Origin: Candidatus Eiseniibacteriota bacterium
GTDB taxonomy: Bacteria > Eisenbacteria > RBG-16-71-46 > JAGVPR01
Direction of reading: 5' to 3'
NCBI GenBank assembly: GCA_020052115.1
Contig: JAGVPR010000125.1
Coordinates: 1-24,180, forward strand
Length of the DNA: 24,180 nucleotides
The notes under the pieces are model-generated. The model searched no databases. It was not told the origin of the DNA and worked only from the letters and a program-made list of their open reading frames with translations. Made by a program: the position numbers and the translations under genes. Positions 6,054 through 13,401 of the stretch are shown in pieces; the first letter of the stretch is position 1; each line of letters opens with the position of its first letter.

Positions 6054-8654
6054 CTATCGAACCCGCACGAATCTCGCAGTTCGCGATTCCCGGCCGGCCT
6101 CGAGACGCATCCAGTACACCCCCGCCGCGAGTCGGCGCCCTCCGGCCCCTATCCCGTCCCATTCGACCGTGCAAGGGCCCGGGCCGATGAACCCGCTCCG
6201 CAACGTGGCGACGGTTCTTCCCGATGGATCAAAGACCTCGATTCGCGCCCGAAGGGGGGCCGGAAGGTTGAAAGAGAATGACACGGGCCCCCACGTCGGG
6301 TTCGGGACGGCCCGAACGTCGCGAAGCGGCCATAGCTCGCTGGTGGAAGGCAGATGCGCGGGGCCGAACCAGGCCATGTGATCGCCGGTGTACGAGACCT
6401 GTTCCATCCAGTAATCGGCCGTGCCGAGCGGCGCCGTGGAGTCGCTGAACGCGTACTCGCGCCGGCCGCTGAGAGGCGTGGCCGTCAGCAGCGTCCTCTC
6501 GTGTCCAGGATCCTCGCGATAGAGGAGGTACGATAGCGATTCTGCGCCGTCCATCATCTCGCACGACAGGCTGACCGACGCTCCCGATCGCCTTGCGCCG
6601 AAATGCAGAGGCGCTATCGGAGTCTCGGCCTCCCGCCGCAGCGCCACGCCCCATGCCGGCAGGTCGCCCGCGGATCTGAATGTCCCACCCACGGCGAGAT
6701 CGAACCCACGCACCGCAATCGTGTTGATGCCGTTCCGGGGAGCGCCTTCGACAGGAAGCCAAGCGCCCTCGACTAGGCGGATGAGCCCGACGGACGCCGG
6801 GAGGCCCGGGATCGTGAAGGATCCCGCGCCGAGCAGGTTGCCCTTGTGAATGCCCAGGCGTGTCATCTGGCCCTGGGGGATCTGGACCCGCGCCCAGCTC
6901 TGTCCGTTCCATCGCCACAGGCCGCCAGGCCCGCAGACATAGAGCCCGTGTGGCGTGCTCTGGAGGTCCGCCACGCTGTCGCCAAAGTCGCGGCCGACCC
7001 CTTGCCAGTGACCGTCAACCCACTTGGCCACGCCGCCGGCAAACTCGCCCGCGGCGTAGGGAACCCCGTCGTGCACCTCGAGCGCGTCCACCCGGGCATC
7101 GAGCCCCGTGCTCATCGCGGTCCAAGCGGCGCCGTCCCAGCGCGCCACGTTTCGCGCCGCAACCCCGCCCGCCTGTTCGAATCGGCCCCCCGCTATGAGC
7201 TCGCCCTCCCAGACAGCGACCGCACCCGCGTCGCCATCACCGAGTCCCGAGCCGAGCCCGCGCCATTCCGATCCGTCCCAGGCCGCGATCCCGCGGACCC
7301 GCACGCCGTTCACGCTCCAGATGTAGCCCGCGGCGACGACCCCGCCGTCATACGGCACGAGCGCGCGGATGTAGCCGTCAATGCCGGCGTCCATCGGTTC
7401 CCAGCTTCCGTTGTCGAAGACGGCGATATTGTCCACAGTCCATTGACCGGCGGTCACGAAGAACCCGCCCGCGACGAGCTTCTGATCCCAGTACGCCAAC
7501 GCCTCGACGATCCCGTTGACAGCTTGGCCGCCGGTCACGACTTCACTCCATCGGGACCCGTCCCAGCGAGCGAGGGATGCTGCTGATCGAGCTCCGGCGC
7601 CAGCGAAACCACCGGCGACGTAGACGTCTCCCTGATACTCCGCCATCGCGTGAACTCGGGGGCCGGAGTCGCCATACAGATCGAAGATCTGCAACCCACC
7701 GCCTGGCAGCGGAGACCAGCCGGACCCGTCGTAGAGCGCCATCGAGTGCGAGGTGCCGCCCGTGGTACCCCAGAAGGAGCCGCCAAGGAGCAGCTTGCCG
7801 TCGTAAGGGAGAATCACGCCCGGCCACGCATGTTCGTAGTACCCGCCCGTGGTCCAGCCGTGGGGGACATTGTTCCAACCGGTCCCGTCCCAGAAGCTGA
7901 GCCCGCCGTGGCCGTCGTCGTCCAACACCATGGTCCCGACCGCGTAGAGCTTGTCGTTCACGACCTGCAGCGAGATGATCTCTGGGCCGAAATCCGTCCA
8001 GAAGAATGCGGCGCACGTGCTCAGCGGCGCCCAGCTGGAACCGTTCCAGCGCCACACAAAGACGTAGCGGTAATCATCGCCAGCCGGGATCCACCCGAGG
8101 GACCCTGCGAACAGTTCGCCTTGGTAGACCGCGAGGCACCCGACGTGTGCTTGGAACCCACCGCCCATCCGGCTCCACGCCGTGCCGTCCCAGCTCATCA
8201 CTCCGTGTCCCGTCGTACCGGCGATCAAATCGCCGTTGAACACGATGAGGGAGAGAGCCTCGGAGGGCAATCCATCACCGAGCGGATGCCACGAGGCGCC
8301 GTCCCATCGCGCGACGTTGACGGCCGGAACATCTCCCGCCCATTGGAAGGATCCTGCGGCGATGAGATCGCCGTCGTATTCGGCCAGGGCGCGCACATTC
8401 CCATTGATCCCACTGCCGAGAGCGGACCATTCGGATCCGTCGAACCGAGCGATGCGTCGCGCCGGCATGGAGCCGATGCTCGCGAACTGACCACCAGCGT
8501 AGAGCGCGCCGTCGTGGACGAGCAGAGCCGAGACTTCGCCGTCCGGGCCGTTCAAATAGAAGCGATCGGACCAGGAGCCGCCGGCGGGGGCGTTTGAAGG
8601 AAACGCGAGCAGGAGCAGAAAGACCTGCCAGTACCACGCGAACATCCGAGTCAC
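6054..8654 (-). CDS. Large secreted beta-propeller protein with FlgD-like sorting tail (copy A)
   Basis: About 866 residues. The N-terminal signal peptide has a run F-L-L-L-L-A-F and a cleavable A-P-A-G-G end. About a dozen repeats of roughly 50 residues follow, with consensus (I/V)-A-R-W-D-G-S-x-W-x-x-L-G-x-G-x-x-G-x-V-x-A-L-x-x-Y-x-G-x-L-I-A-G-G-x-F, resembling Rax2/kelch-like propeller blades. A short Fn3-like segment (Y-L-L-Y-R-E-D-P-G) precedes a FlgD-like C-terminal domain with P-N-P, F-D-P-S-G-R-T-V-A-T-L and a final G-V-Y-W-M-R-L. Such tails direct secretion in type IX-like systems; the ligand of the propeller is unknown. I chose GTG 8654 because it lies 5 bases after GGGAGG. The in-frame ATG at 8645 is ATA in the duplicate copy, so it cannot be the shared start. 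The gene converges on the lanthipeptide synthetase 41 bases away. Confidence 0.88.
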   Translation of the reverse strand: MTRMFAWYWQVFLLLLAFPSNAPAGGSWSDRFYLNGPDGEVSALLVHDGALYAGGQFASIGSMPARRIARFDGSEWSALGSGINGNVRALAEYDGDLIAAGSFQWAGDVPAVNVARWDGASWHPLGDGLPSEALSLIVFNGDLIAGTTGHGVMSWDGTAWSRMGGGFQAHVGCLAVYQGELFAGSLGWIPAGDDYRYVFVWRWNGSSWAPLSTCAAFFWTDFGPEIISLQVVNDKLYAVGTMVLDDDGHGGLSFWDGTGWNNVPHGWTTGGYYEHAWPGVILPYDGKLLLGGSFWGTTGGTSHSMALYDGSGWSPLPGGGLQIFDLYGDSGPRVHAMAEYQGDVYVAGGFAGAGARSAASLARWDGSRWSEVVTGGQAVNGIVEALAYWDQKLVAGGFFVTAGQWTVDNIAVFDNGSWEPMDAGIDGYIRALVPYDGGVVAAGYIWSVNGVRVRGIAAWDGSEWRGLGSGLGDGDAGAVAVWEGELIAGGRFEQAGGVAARNVARWDGAAWTAMSTGLDARVDALEVHDGVPYAAGEFAGGVAKWVDGHWQGVGRDFGDSVADLQSTPHGLYVCGPGGLWRWNGQSWARVQIPQGQMTRLGIHKGNLLGAGSFTIPGLPASVGLIRLVEGAWLPVEGAPRNGINTIAVRGFDLAVGGTFRSAGDLPAWGVALRREAETPIAPLHFGARRSGASVSLSCEMMDGAESLSYLLYREDPGHERTLLTATPLSGRREYAFSDSTAPLGTADYWMEQVSYTGDHMAWFGPAHLPSTSELWPLRDVRAVPNPTWGPVSFSFNLPAPLRARIEVFDPSGRTVATLRSGFIGPGPCTVEWDGIGAGGRRLAAGVYWMRLEAGRESRTARFVRVR

Positions 8655-8736
8655 GGCCACCTCCCTTCGGGAACTTCACGGGCGAAGGGACCATCGAGCA
8701 GGCACCGCAATGATACACCCGTGACGAGGTGGAGGG

Positions 8737-8928
8737 ATGCCGGGCCGCGGCGTGACCCTGACGCCCATATACAGAAAGCCCTTCGGGCTTCTGATCGAAG
8801 GGCTGCATATCAAGTATGGCGGGGCATACCGGTACCTTAAAACAAACGCCACGAGGTTCGCGCTGGGCCTGGAGAGTCTGGAGGGAGTATTGCTGGGGGA
8901 CCTCTACGGGGAGCTGGCGGCCGCGTGA
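8737..8928 (+). CDS. Possible small 63-residue protein within the duplicated upstream block
   Basis: The frame contains R-K-P-F-G-L-L-I-E-G-L-H, then Y-G-G-A-Y-R-Y-L-K-T-N-A, then R-F-A-L-G-L-E. The second block reads R-K-P-L-D-L-L-I-E-G-L-H, Y-G-G-A-H-R-C-L-K-S-N-A and R-F-A-V-G-L-E, with one codon deleted, and then a one-base deletion that breaks the frame before G-D-I-Y-G-A-L. Conservation of the peptide with an in-frame gap hints at coding. However, no ribosome-binding site is evident, the other strand is equally conserved, and a structured leader of the propeller gene explains the region as well. Confidence 0.22.
   Translation: MPGRGVTLTPIYRKPFGLLIEGLHIKYGGAYRYLKTNATRFALGLESLEGVLLGDLYGELAAA
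8777..8804 (-). other. Conserved leader hairpin, copy A
   Basis: AGCCCTTCG (8777-8785) and CGAAGGGCT (8796-8804) form a perfect 9-bp stem with a 10-base loop, about 120-150 bases upstream of the propeller gene start. The same position in copy B keeps the stem. Either a 5'-leader RNA structure or a terminator-like hairpin would fit; no T-run follows. Confidence 0.45.
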
Positions 8929-9284
8929 GCCTGACTTCATGGCGAGGCTAGATGATGACTCACCGCGCAGACCTACCCCCGCCGCCGATCGCGGCCACGT
9001 GATCGAGAGCGAGGATCTCGGCGGACTCCACCATCATTACGAGCGCGTCGCGGCCTGACCACACTGCGACCTGCTCGTCTCTTGCGCAACCGCTCAGCCG
9101 AGCCATGCCCAAGCCGCGCGTCGCCCCTACGGTACACATCAGAGAACTGTGATTCTGCCCCGCCATCGCTCCGTCGAACAGCTCAGTCTTGGATGCCGAC
9201 CGACTATCGCCGGCGCGAGCTCTTCTTCAGCAGAGTGATTCGTGTTTTCGGGAAGGACACTTCGCACGCCGCCAGCCAGTCGTT

Positions 9285-9512
9285 TCACCCCTGCGCCTGA
9301 GCGGCCGACGGGGCTACTCGGTCGAGATGGATCGCCGCAGCGGGCACGAGTTTGAGTTTTCGGGACGGACAGGTGCCGAAAGCCGTCCGGACGACGCCGT
9401 TCACGCCGAAGCTCGGGTCAAGGAGAAGCTCCGCTTCCGCCTGCGCGGATAGGAACAAGAGACCTGTGAGAGCTGCGATCCTCACGATCTGATAGCCACG
9501 CACCGGGCTCAT
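9285..9512 (-). CDS. Truncated delta-60-repeat secreted protein (75 residues)
   Basis: A strong AAGGAGT lies 5 bases before the ATG at 9512. The product begins with a convincing signal peptide (positively charged start, then A-A-L-T-G-L-L-F-L-S-A-Q-A-E-A). The mature part opens with L-L-D-P-S-F-G-V-N-G-V-V-R-T-A-F-G, which is the first strand pair of a delta-60 repeat (usual form L-D-x-S-F-G-x-x-G-x-V-x-T). Full-length members carry many such repeats over hundreds of residues; here similarity is lost after one half-repeat and the frame stops about 40 residues later. It is most likely a gene truncated by deletion or rearrangement, still with its translation signals. It lies 105 bases downstream of the secreted FlgD-tail gene on the same strand and might be co-transcribed. 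Confidence 0.6.
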   Translation of the reverse strand: MSPVRGYQIVRIAALTGLLFLSAQAEAELLLDPSFGVNGVVRTAFGTCPSRKLKLVPAAAIHLDRVAPSAAQAQG

Positions 9513-9617
9513 GCTCACTCCTTTCAGTCGCGATTCTGGTTTCGGACCGCTGGCCTCCACCTCCAGTGGCGGTCCAGGCACGTTCACGAACATCGGGACG
9601 CGCAGAACACAGACGCC

Positions 9618-10373
9618 TCACTTGAGCATGAGGGCCTTCCGGCTCGCGTGCCCCTGGTCGGTATTCAGCTCGTAGAAGTAGACGCCCGAAGCCAGTGTCG
9701 TGCCGTTGTTGTTCGTCCCGTCCCAGACGACCGAGTGCTGACCCGCTTCCTGCTGCCCGTCGACGAGAGTTCGGACGAGCCGGCCGGAGGAATCGAAGAC
9801 CCTCAGTTGGGCAACCCCGGCCGTGCCGAGCGCGTAGTTGATTCGCGTTTCGGGATTGAAAGGATTCGGCGCATTCTGCTGCATCGCGGGAGCCATCGGC
9901 ACTCCGGCATCACCGACGGCCGACGTGCCCGACGGCGCGATGTACCCTGACCAGTTCAGCGAATAGGAGTGCCCGGCGAGCTGCGATCCCGACTCGAAGC
10001 TCACCACCTCTCCGGAATTGAATACGAGCCCAGTCGAGAAGTGGGACTGGATCACGGGGGGGACGAAAGACGACGTGGCAGTGTACTGGTACGCGCCGCG
10101 CATTCGCCAGCGCTCCGTGGTGTCGCCGTAGAGATTCAGGCTCACGGGAGAAGCATCTCCGGCACTCGCCGTGGTGGACCATTCGATATCGGTGAGCACG
10201 AACACTTGACCTGCTGGAACGGTGAAGATAACCACCGGAGTGATTCCCGTGAGGACTCGGAGGGATCCACTGCGCATGTCGGCTGGATTCACTTGAGCGA
10301 ATGACGAGATGCCGTGAGCCATGAGGATGCCTGCAGCAGCCGCGGTAACGAGAATACGTTGGCGAGAGATCAT
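9618..10373 (-). CDS. Small secreted protein with FlgD-like/type IX-style sorting tail
   Basis: A 251-residue protein. The signal peptide M-I-S-R-Q-R-I-L-V-T-A-A-A-A-G-I-L-M is followed by S-S-F-A-Q as cleavage region. The middle (about 30-155) is a beta-rich domain without a recognised family; it includes V-I-F-T-V-P-A-G-Q-V-F-V-L-T-D-I, a pattern seen in phage-tail-like or jelly-roll sandwich domains. The C-terminus is a textbook sorting domain: Q-N-A-P-N-P-F-N-P-E-T-R-I-N-Y, L-R-V-F-D-S-S-G-R-L-V-R-T-L, H-S-V-V-W-D-G-T-N-N-N-G and A-S-G-V-Y-F-Y-E-L. GAGGAGG lies 6 bases before the ATG at 10373, which rules out the longer 302-residue frame. A candidate promoter lies about 200 bases upstream. 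Confidence 0.88.
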   Translation of the reverse strand: MISRQRILVTAAAAGILMAHGISSFAQVNPADMRSGSLRVLTGITPVVIFTVPAGQVFVLTDIEWSTTASAGDASPVSLNLYGDTTERWRMRGAYQYTATSSFVPPVIQSHFSTGLVFNSGEVVSFESGSQLAGHSYSLNWSGYIAPSGTSAVGDAGVPMAPAMQQNAPNPFNPETRINYALGTAGVAQLRVFDSSGRLVRTLVDGQQEAGQHSVVWDGTNNNGTTLASGVYFYELNTDQGHASRKALMLK

Positions 10374-10756
10374 CGCTGTCCTCCTCGGTTGGTGATCGTG
10401 CACGCACATGGATCGATGGAGCCGGCCGCCCTCACAAGCGGAGCAGGATGGCACCCGGGACGGGGAGGCTCGAAGGAATGCGCCGGGCCGGAATGATTGG
10501 TCACGATGCTCTCCGATCGCCTCCATTGGTCAGCGAGTGTATCGAGTCGCGTCGCTGTCGGCAAGAGTTCAGTATCCAAAACTCTGCGCTTTGTAACAAA
10601 CACTTGGGAGTTATAGGATATGATTCTCCTAAGCAACCGCTTTGCGGGGCGCGTCATTCGAGCGCGACCGCAGCGGGCGCCGTCGTACTCCGCGAAAACC
10701 CGTACCCCTGTGCGCGAGCCGACTCGCCCGAGAATCATGATGCACTCCGCGATCCT
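10374..10756. other. Divergent intergenic region
   Basis: No gene is supported here. The stretch 10560-10625 is much more AT-rich than its surroundings and contains the candidate minus-strand promoter. The last 130 bases up to the transposase remnant hold nothing recognisable. Confidence 0.4.
10571..10599 (-). promoter_or_regulatory. Candidate sigma-70-type promoter for the FlgD-tail protein at 9618-10373
   Basis: On the minus strand, TTGTTA (10599-10594) and GATACT (10576-10571) are separated by exactly 17 bases, inside an AT-rich island. It points to the gene starting at 10373, leaving a leader of about 190 bases. Confidence 0.4.
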
Positions 10757-11466
10757 ATGGGAGCACTCCTATCGGCTCTACTCAGCTTCGTCCGGGCGGC
10801 TCTTCGATCGCGCGCGGCTCTCGCCCTTGAGAACGCCGTTCTGCGCCAGCAACTCACGGTCTACCAACGGGTGCAGAAGCGCGTACGGCTTCGAACCGAG
10901 GACTGCGTGTTCTGGGTCGTCCTCCGTCGGCTCTGGCCCACATGGAGCCGCGCCCTGATCGTCGTTAAGCCCGAGACCGTGATCGCCTGGCACCGCCAGG
11001 GATTTTGGGTCGTTCTGGCGCCGTCGGTCCACGCGGGGAAAGGTCGGTCGTCCCCGGATTCCCCGGGAGCACGTTGCCTTCGTCCGACGCATCTCGACCG
11101 ACCATCCCGAGTGGGGCGAGGACAAGATCGCCGAGGAGCTCGCGGCCAAGTTCGGCATCCAGCATTCGGCCCGCACGTTCCGGCGCTACATGTTCTCGCG
11201 CCGCGGCGCACCTCGTGGAGATCAAGCCTGGCACACCTTCGCTCGTAATCACGCCAAAGAGGTCTCGGCCCGCGACTTCCTCACGCAGTACACCGCATTC
11301 TTCCCCGTCGCTTACGTCTTCGTCATCATGGAGGTCGGCTCTCGCCGGATCGTCCACGTCAACGTCACGACGAATCCCACGCTTGCCTGGGTGAAGCAGC
11401 AGATTCGTGAGGCGACCCGCTGGGGCAGCACGCCGCGCTTTCTCATTCACGACAACGACGGACGCT
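10757..11466 (+). pseudogene. Integrase-core transposase, frameshifted and truncated
   Basis: The first frame (from the ATG at 10757) carries the family N-terminus: A-L-A-L-E-N-A-V-L-R-Q-Q-L-T-V, V-F-W-V-V-L-R-R-L-W and V-K-P-E-T-V-I-A-W-H-R-Q-G-F. At about 11005-11015 the similarity jumps to another frame: F-W-R-R-R-S, G-R-P-R-I-P-R-E, E-W-G-E-D-K-I-A-E-E-L, F-R-R-Y-M, W-H-T-F-A-R-N-H-A, Y-V-F-V-I-M-E and R-F-L-I-H-D-N-D-G. Homology ends abruptly after D-N-D-G, so the last part of the DDE domain with the catalytic Glu is gone. Frameshift plus truncation make it inactive. No terminal inverted repeats were identified. It is related to IS481/IS3-type rve transposases. Confidence 0.82.
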
Positions 11467-11529
11467 CAGGATGCGTGCTCATTCTGCGCCGCTCCCGGCA
11501 GACCAAGCGATTCTCCGACCCTCACGAAG

Positions 11530-11558
11530 AGGGGGCGGTCCGTCGAGGACCGCCCCCT
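11530..11558 (-). terminator. Strong hairpin terminator downstream of the four-repeat secreted protein
   Basis: AGGGGGCGGTCC and GGACCGCCCCCT form a perfect 12-bp stem around a 5-base loop, 26 bases beyond the stop codon at 11584. There is little of a U-run (CTTCG follows), but stem strength and placement fit termination of the minus-strand gene. Confidence 0.65.
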
Positions 11559-11583
11559 GGCAACGCCGCTCCGGAGGTCGCTG

Positions 11584-12384
11584 TCACTGATACGTGGCCT
11601 TGATCCGTCCCCAGGAGGCCTTGTTGGTCGACGTGGGCTCGTGCTTGTACGTCGGAACGACGAGGTATTCATCCGGATACTGGCGCACCGAGGTATACCA
11701 GTTGTTGACGAATTGATCGGTCAGATACGGATAACGCGGGCCGAAACCAGGGATCTCCAACCTGTACAAGGCCAGGTGCGTCACGGTGTCCTGAATCGGA
11801 TAGTACACGCCGGAGTGCCTCTTCCAGCAGGGATTGCAGAAGTACGTCAGCGACGCCACGAGCTGTCCCTGCTCGTGGAACTGGTCGCGAAGGATGACGT
11901 CCAGGCCCGGAGACGATCCTTGGGCGCGGTAGCACAGGTAGTGGTTCTTGTCGGTGATCGGCGGGAGCGGACTCGGGGTCAGTGACTTCCGCGTCGGAGT
12001 GAGAAGGAAGTCGAGCTCGTAGATCTGGATGGGAAGGTTTGTGTCGAACTGGTTATCGATGATGACCGTCCGGGGCTCCGGGCGGTTCGGGACGTCCCAC
12101 CAATCATAGTGGGTGACCGTGTCCGACGGCGCGTGGACGACGGGGCCGTGCGTCTTCCAGGTCGGGTTCAAGAGCCTCTGGAGCGTCAGAGGATAGAGAT
12201 TGACGAGCGGCACGAACTGGTCGCCGGCCTCGACAGGATCGGCCGAGGTCGCTACGTTGTCGATGTGGTAGGTCCAGTAGTGCGTCGGATTGAGCTGCCC
12301 CGTCTGCGCCTCGGCTGACGCGACGGGAATCACGGCGGCGAACGCCGCCATAATGAGCGGCAAGAGTCTCACGCGATGATTCAT
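11584..12384 (-). CDS. Secreted protein with four DUF7450-like repeats
   Basis: A 266-residue protein with a signal peptide (R-L-L-P-L-I-M-A-A-F-A-A-V-I-P-V-A-S-A). The mature part is four imperfect repeats of about 60 residues. Each starts with an aromatic pair (H-Y-W-T-Y, H-Y-D-W-W, H-Y-L-C-Y, H-L-A-L-Y), has a central D-Q-F or N-Q-F, and ends in a P-T-x-K-like turn (N-P-T-W-K, T-P-T-R-K, N-P-C-W-K, V-P-T-Y-K). This matches my memory of the DUF7450 pattern seen in secreted proteins of uncultured bacteria; function is unknown. The third repeat keeps Cys at both canonical places (Y-L-C-Y and F-C-N-P-C), which could form disulfides. I used the ATG at 12384; a TTG 18 bases earlier is possible, and only an AGG about 6 bases upstream is seen. 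A well-formed promoter lies about 350 bases upstream. Confidence 0.75.
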   Translation of the reverse strand: MNHRVRLLPLIMAAFAAVIPVASAEAQTGQLNPTHYWTYHIDNVATSADPVEAGDQFVPLVNLYPLTLQRLLNPTWKTHGPVVHAPSDTVTHYDWWDVPNRPEPRTVIIDNQFDTNLPIQIYELDFLLTPTRKSLTPSPLPPITDKNHYLCYRAQGSSPGLDVILRDQFHEQGQLVASLTYFCNPCWKRHSGVYYPIQDTVTHLALYRLEIPGFGPRYPYLTDQFVNNWYTSVRQYPDEYLVVPTYKHEPTSTNKASWGRIKATYQ

Positions 12385-12738
12385 GGTTTGCCTGATCTCC
12401 AAGGTGCTGCGTCAATGGTTCTGAGGGATTCCCGGCGCTTTGCACATGCCGACCGAGGATCCCGGGGGACTCAGCAAGCTGTCTCTCGAGCGCAAGCACT
12501 GGGGAACGACTGGTTCGGATGGTGACAGGCGAGTGAGTTGGTTAGCTTGTCAGTCAGGCCCAAGGGCCGCGCGGCCCTTGGGCCGGCGTTTGTTCAAGCG
12601 AAGGGACCGGAAGCACGGATGAACGCGCAACCGTGCGGTGCTTGACAGCGTGAAGGGGCGGGTCACGAGACAAGTCCTCCGAATGAGAATCGTCGTGCGA
12701 GGGGACGGGAGCGATTCGTCAGAGGAGTGAACGGCGGT
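12385..12738 (-). other. Long presumed 5' leader of the four-repeat protein
   Basis: Between the promoter at 12739-12767 and the ATG at 12384 lie about 350 bases with no supported gene, dominated by a 28-bp perfect palindrome. A minus-strand frame of about 37 codons starts with a GTG after GGAGGA and runs into the palindrome (R-R-P-K-G-R-A-A-L-G-P-D). It could be a leader peptide, but there is no second copy to test this. Confidence 0.4.
12557..12584. terminator. 28-bp perfect palindrome (hairpin)
   Basis: GGCCCAAGGGCCGC is followed immediately by its exact reverse complement. As RNA it gives a 12-bp stem with a GCGC loop. On the + strand it is followed by GGCGTTTGTT, so terminator activity would be better in that direction, although no intact + gene lies just upstream. 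On the minus strand it lies inside the leader of the gene at 12384, as an attenuator-like or roadblock position. A dyad protein-binding site is an alternative. Confidence 0.5.
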
Positions 12739-12767
12739 AGTATAGCCGATTGGCACGCCGACGTCAA
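12739..12767 (-). promoter_or_regulatory. Sigma-70-type promoter for the four-repeat secreted protein
   Basis: On the minus strand, TTGACG (12767-12762) and TATACT (12744-12739) are separated by exactly 17 bases. Each box matches the consensus at five of six positions. This is the best promoter in the window and points toward the gene starting at 12384. Confidence 0.6.
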
Positions 12768-12911
12768 CGGCAATCGCTTTCACTCGATCGCATCCGCCGT
12801 AGGGACAGCCCGTCCGCCGAGTGGTATGTCACTAATCGGCGACAGAGTGGCCACAAATCGAAGGATGATCGGGAGTGGAATATCCTGTTTGATCCTCGGT
12901 GCGGTCCTGGC

Positions 12912-12940
12912 TGAATCGCCTCGGGATTGCCGGAGGCTCC
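12912..12940 (+). mobile_element. Probable left end of an IS3-family element
   Basis: TGAATCGCCTCGGGATTGCC, followed by GGAGGCTCC, resembles the left terminal sequence that precedes orfA in many IS3-family elements of high-GC bacteria, and it sits directly before an OrfA-like frame. The right end is not seen, so only a remnant is present. Confidence 0.45.
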
Positions 12941-12961
12941 ATTCCTTGAGAGGATGGGGTC

Positions 12962-13189
12962 ATGGGAAGACGGAGCAGGTATTCATCGGAGGTGCGGGAG
13001 CGGGCGGTGCGGATGGTTGCCGAGCACGCATCCCAGCACGAGTCGCAGTGGGCGCCGATCTCATCGATCGCCGGGGAGATTGGATGCTCGGCAGCGACGC
13101 TTCGCAACTGGGTGCGCCGAGCGGAGCGTGATGAGGGACGTCGCCCGGGCCTGACGGACGTGGGTCCGTCCTTGTCGGGCAGTGCCTGA
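12962..13189 (+). pseudogene. IS3-family transposase OrfA, truncated
   Basis: The 75-residue frame opens with G-R-R-S-R-Y-S-S-E-V-R-E-R-A-V-R-M-V, then S-Q-W-A-P-I-S-S-I-A, then the helix-turn-helix G-C-S-A-A-T-L-R-N-W-V-R-R-A-E-R-D and R-R-P-G-L-T. This is the standard IS3 OrfA N-terminus. OrfA normally continues for about 25-40 more residues through a leucine-zipper-like segment (E-L-x-R-E-N-x-E-L-R). Here similarity stops after P-G-L-T and the frame ends within 10 codons. No OrfB with a DDE domain follows. The 210 bases up to the next gene contain nothing I recognise. Confidence 0.78.
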
Positions 13190-13401
13190 GCGTCCTCAGG
13201 AATCACACCCCAACAAGCTCGTCAATTCCCGAAAGACGCGCCGGACAGCCTCTCAGCCTGCACGGGATAGATGATGGCCGACCACTCTGATATCATCGTT
13301 GCTGTTCCCGTGTGATCAAGTCGGGCTGTCGTTGACCGGGTCGACGACCTTGAACCCGGACCGCGCATCCCGCCCTCGTCCGTCCGGACAGGAGTCCAGC
13401 A

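Larger units (their letters stand above)
6040..9058. repeat. Segmental duplication, copy A
   Basis: This segment is repeated in the same orientation at 17191-20255. Similarity starts about 15 bases beyond the stop codon of the beta-propeller gene (shared CGCAGTTCGGTCTCG), runs through the whole gene and continues through about 400 bases upstream of it. The upstream part includes shared stretches such as CTTCTGATCGAAGGGCTGCA, TATGGCGGGGCA and GCGTCGCGGCCTGA, where the match ends. The first 500 or so bases (gene 3' end) are nearly identical, while the middle of the gene is much more divergent. Confidence 0.8.
8655..9284. other. Gene-poor upstream region of copy A, mostly duplicated sequence
   Basis: Positions 8655-9058 match the region upstream of the duplicate gene. 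The segment holds the ribosome-binding site of the propeller gene, a conserved GCAATGATACACC (8707-8719; TATCAT on the minus strand is a possible -10, without a clear -35) and a conserved hairpin. The match stops after GCGGCCTGA. In 9059-9284 I see nothing recognisable. Confidence 0.5.

Noticed and set aside
7650..8597. 315-residue + strand frame
   Set aside because: It is a shadow of propeller copy A; the same kind of antisense openness appears over the other copies.
8700..9058. Known riboswitch in the duplicated upstream block
   Set aside because: I tried to match the conserved block to cyclic-di-GMP and other common riboswitch cores and saw no consensus. Only a simple hairpin is supported.
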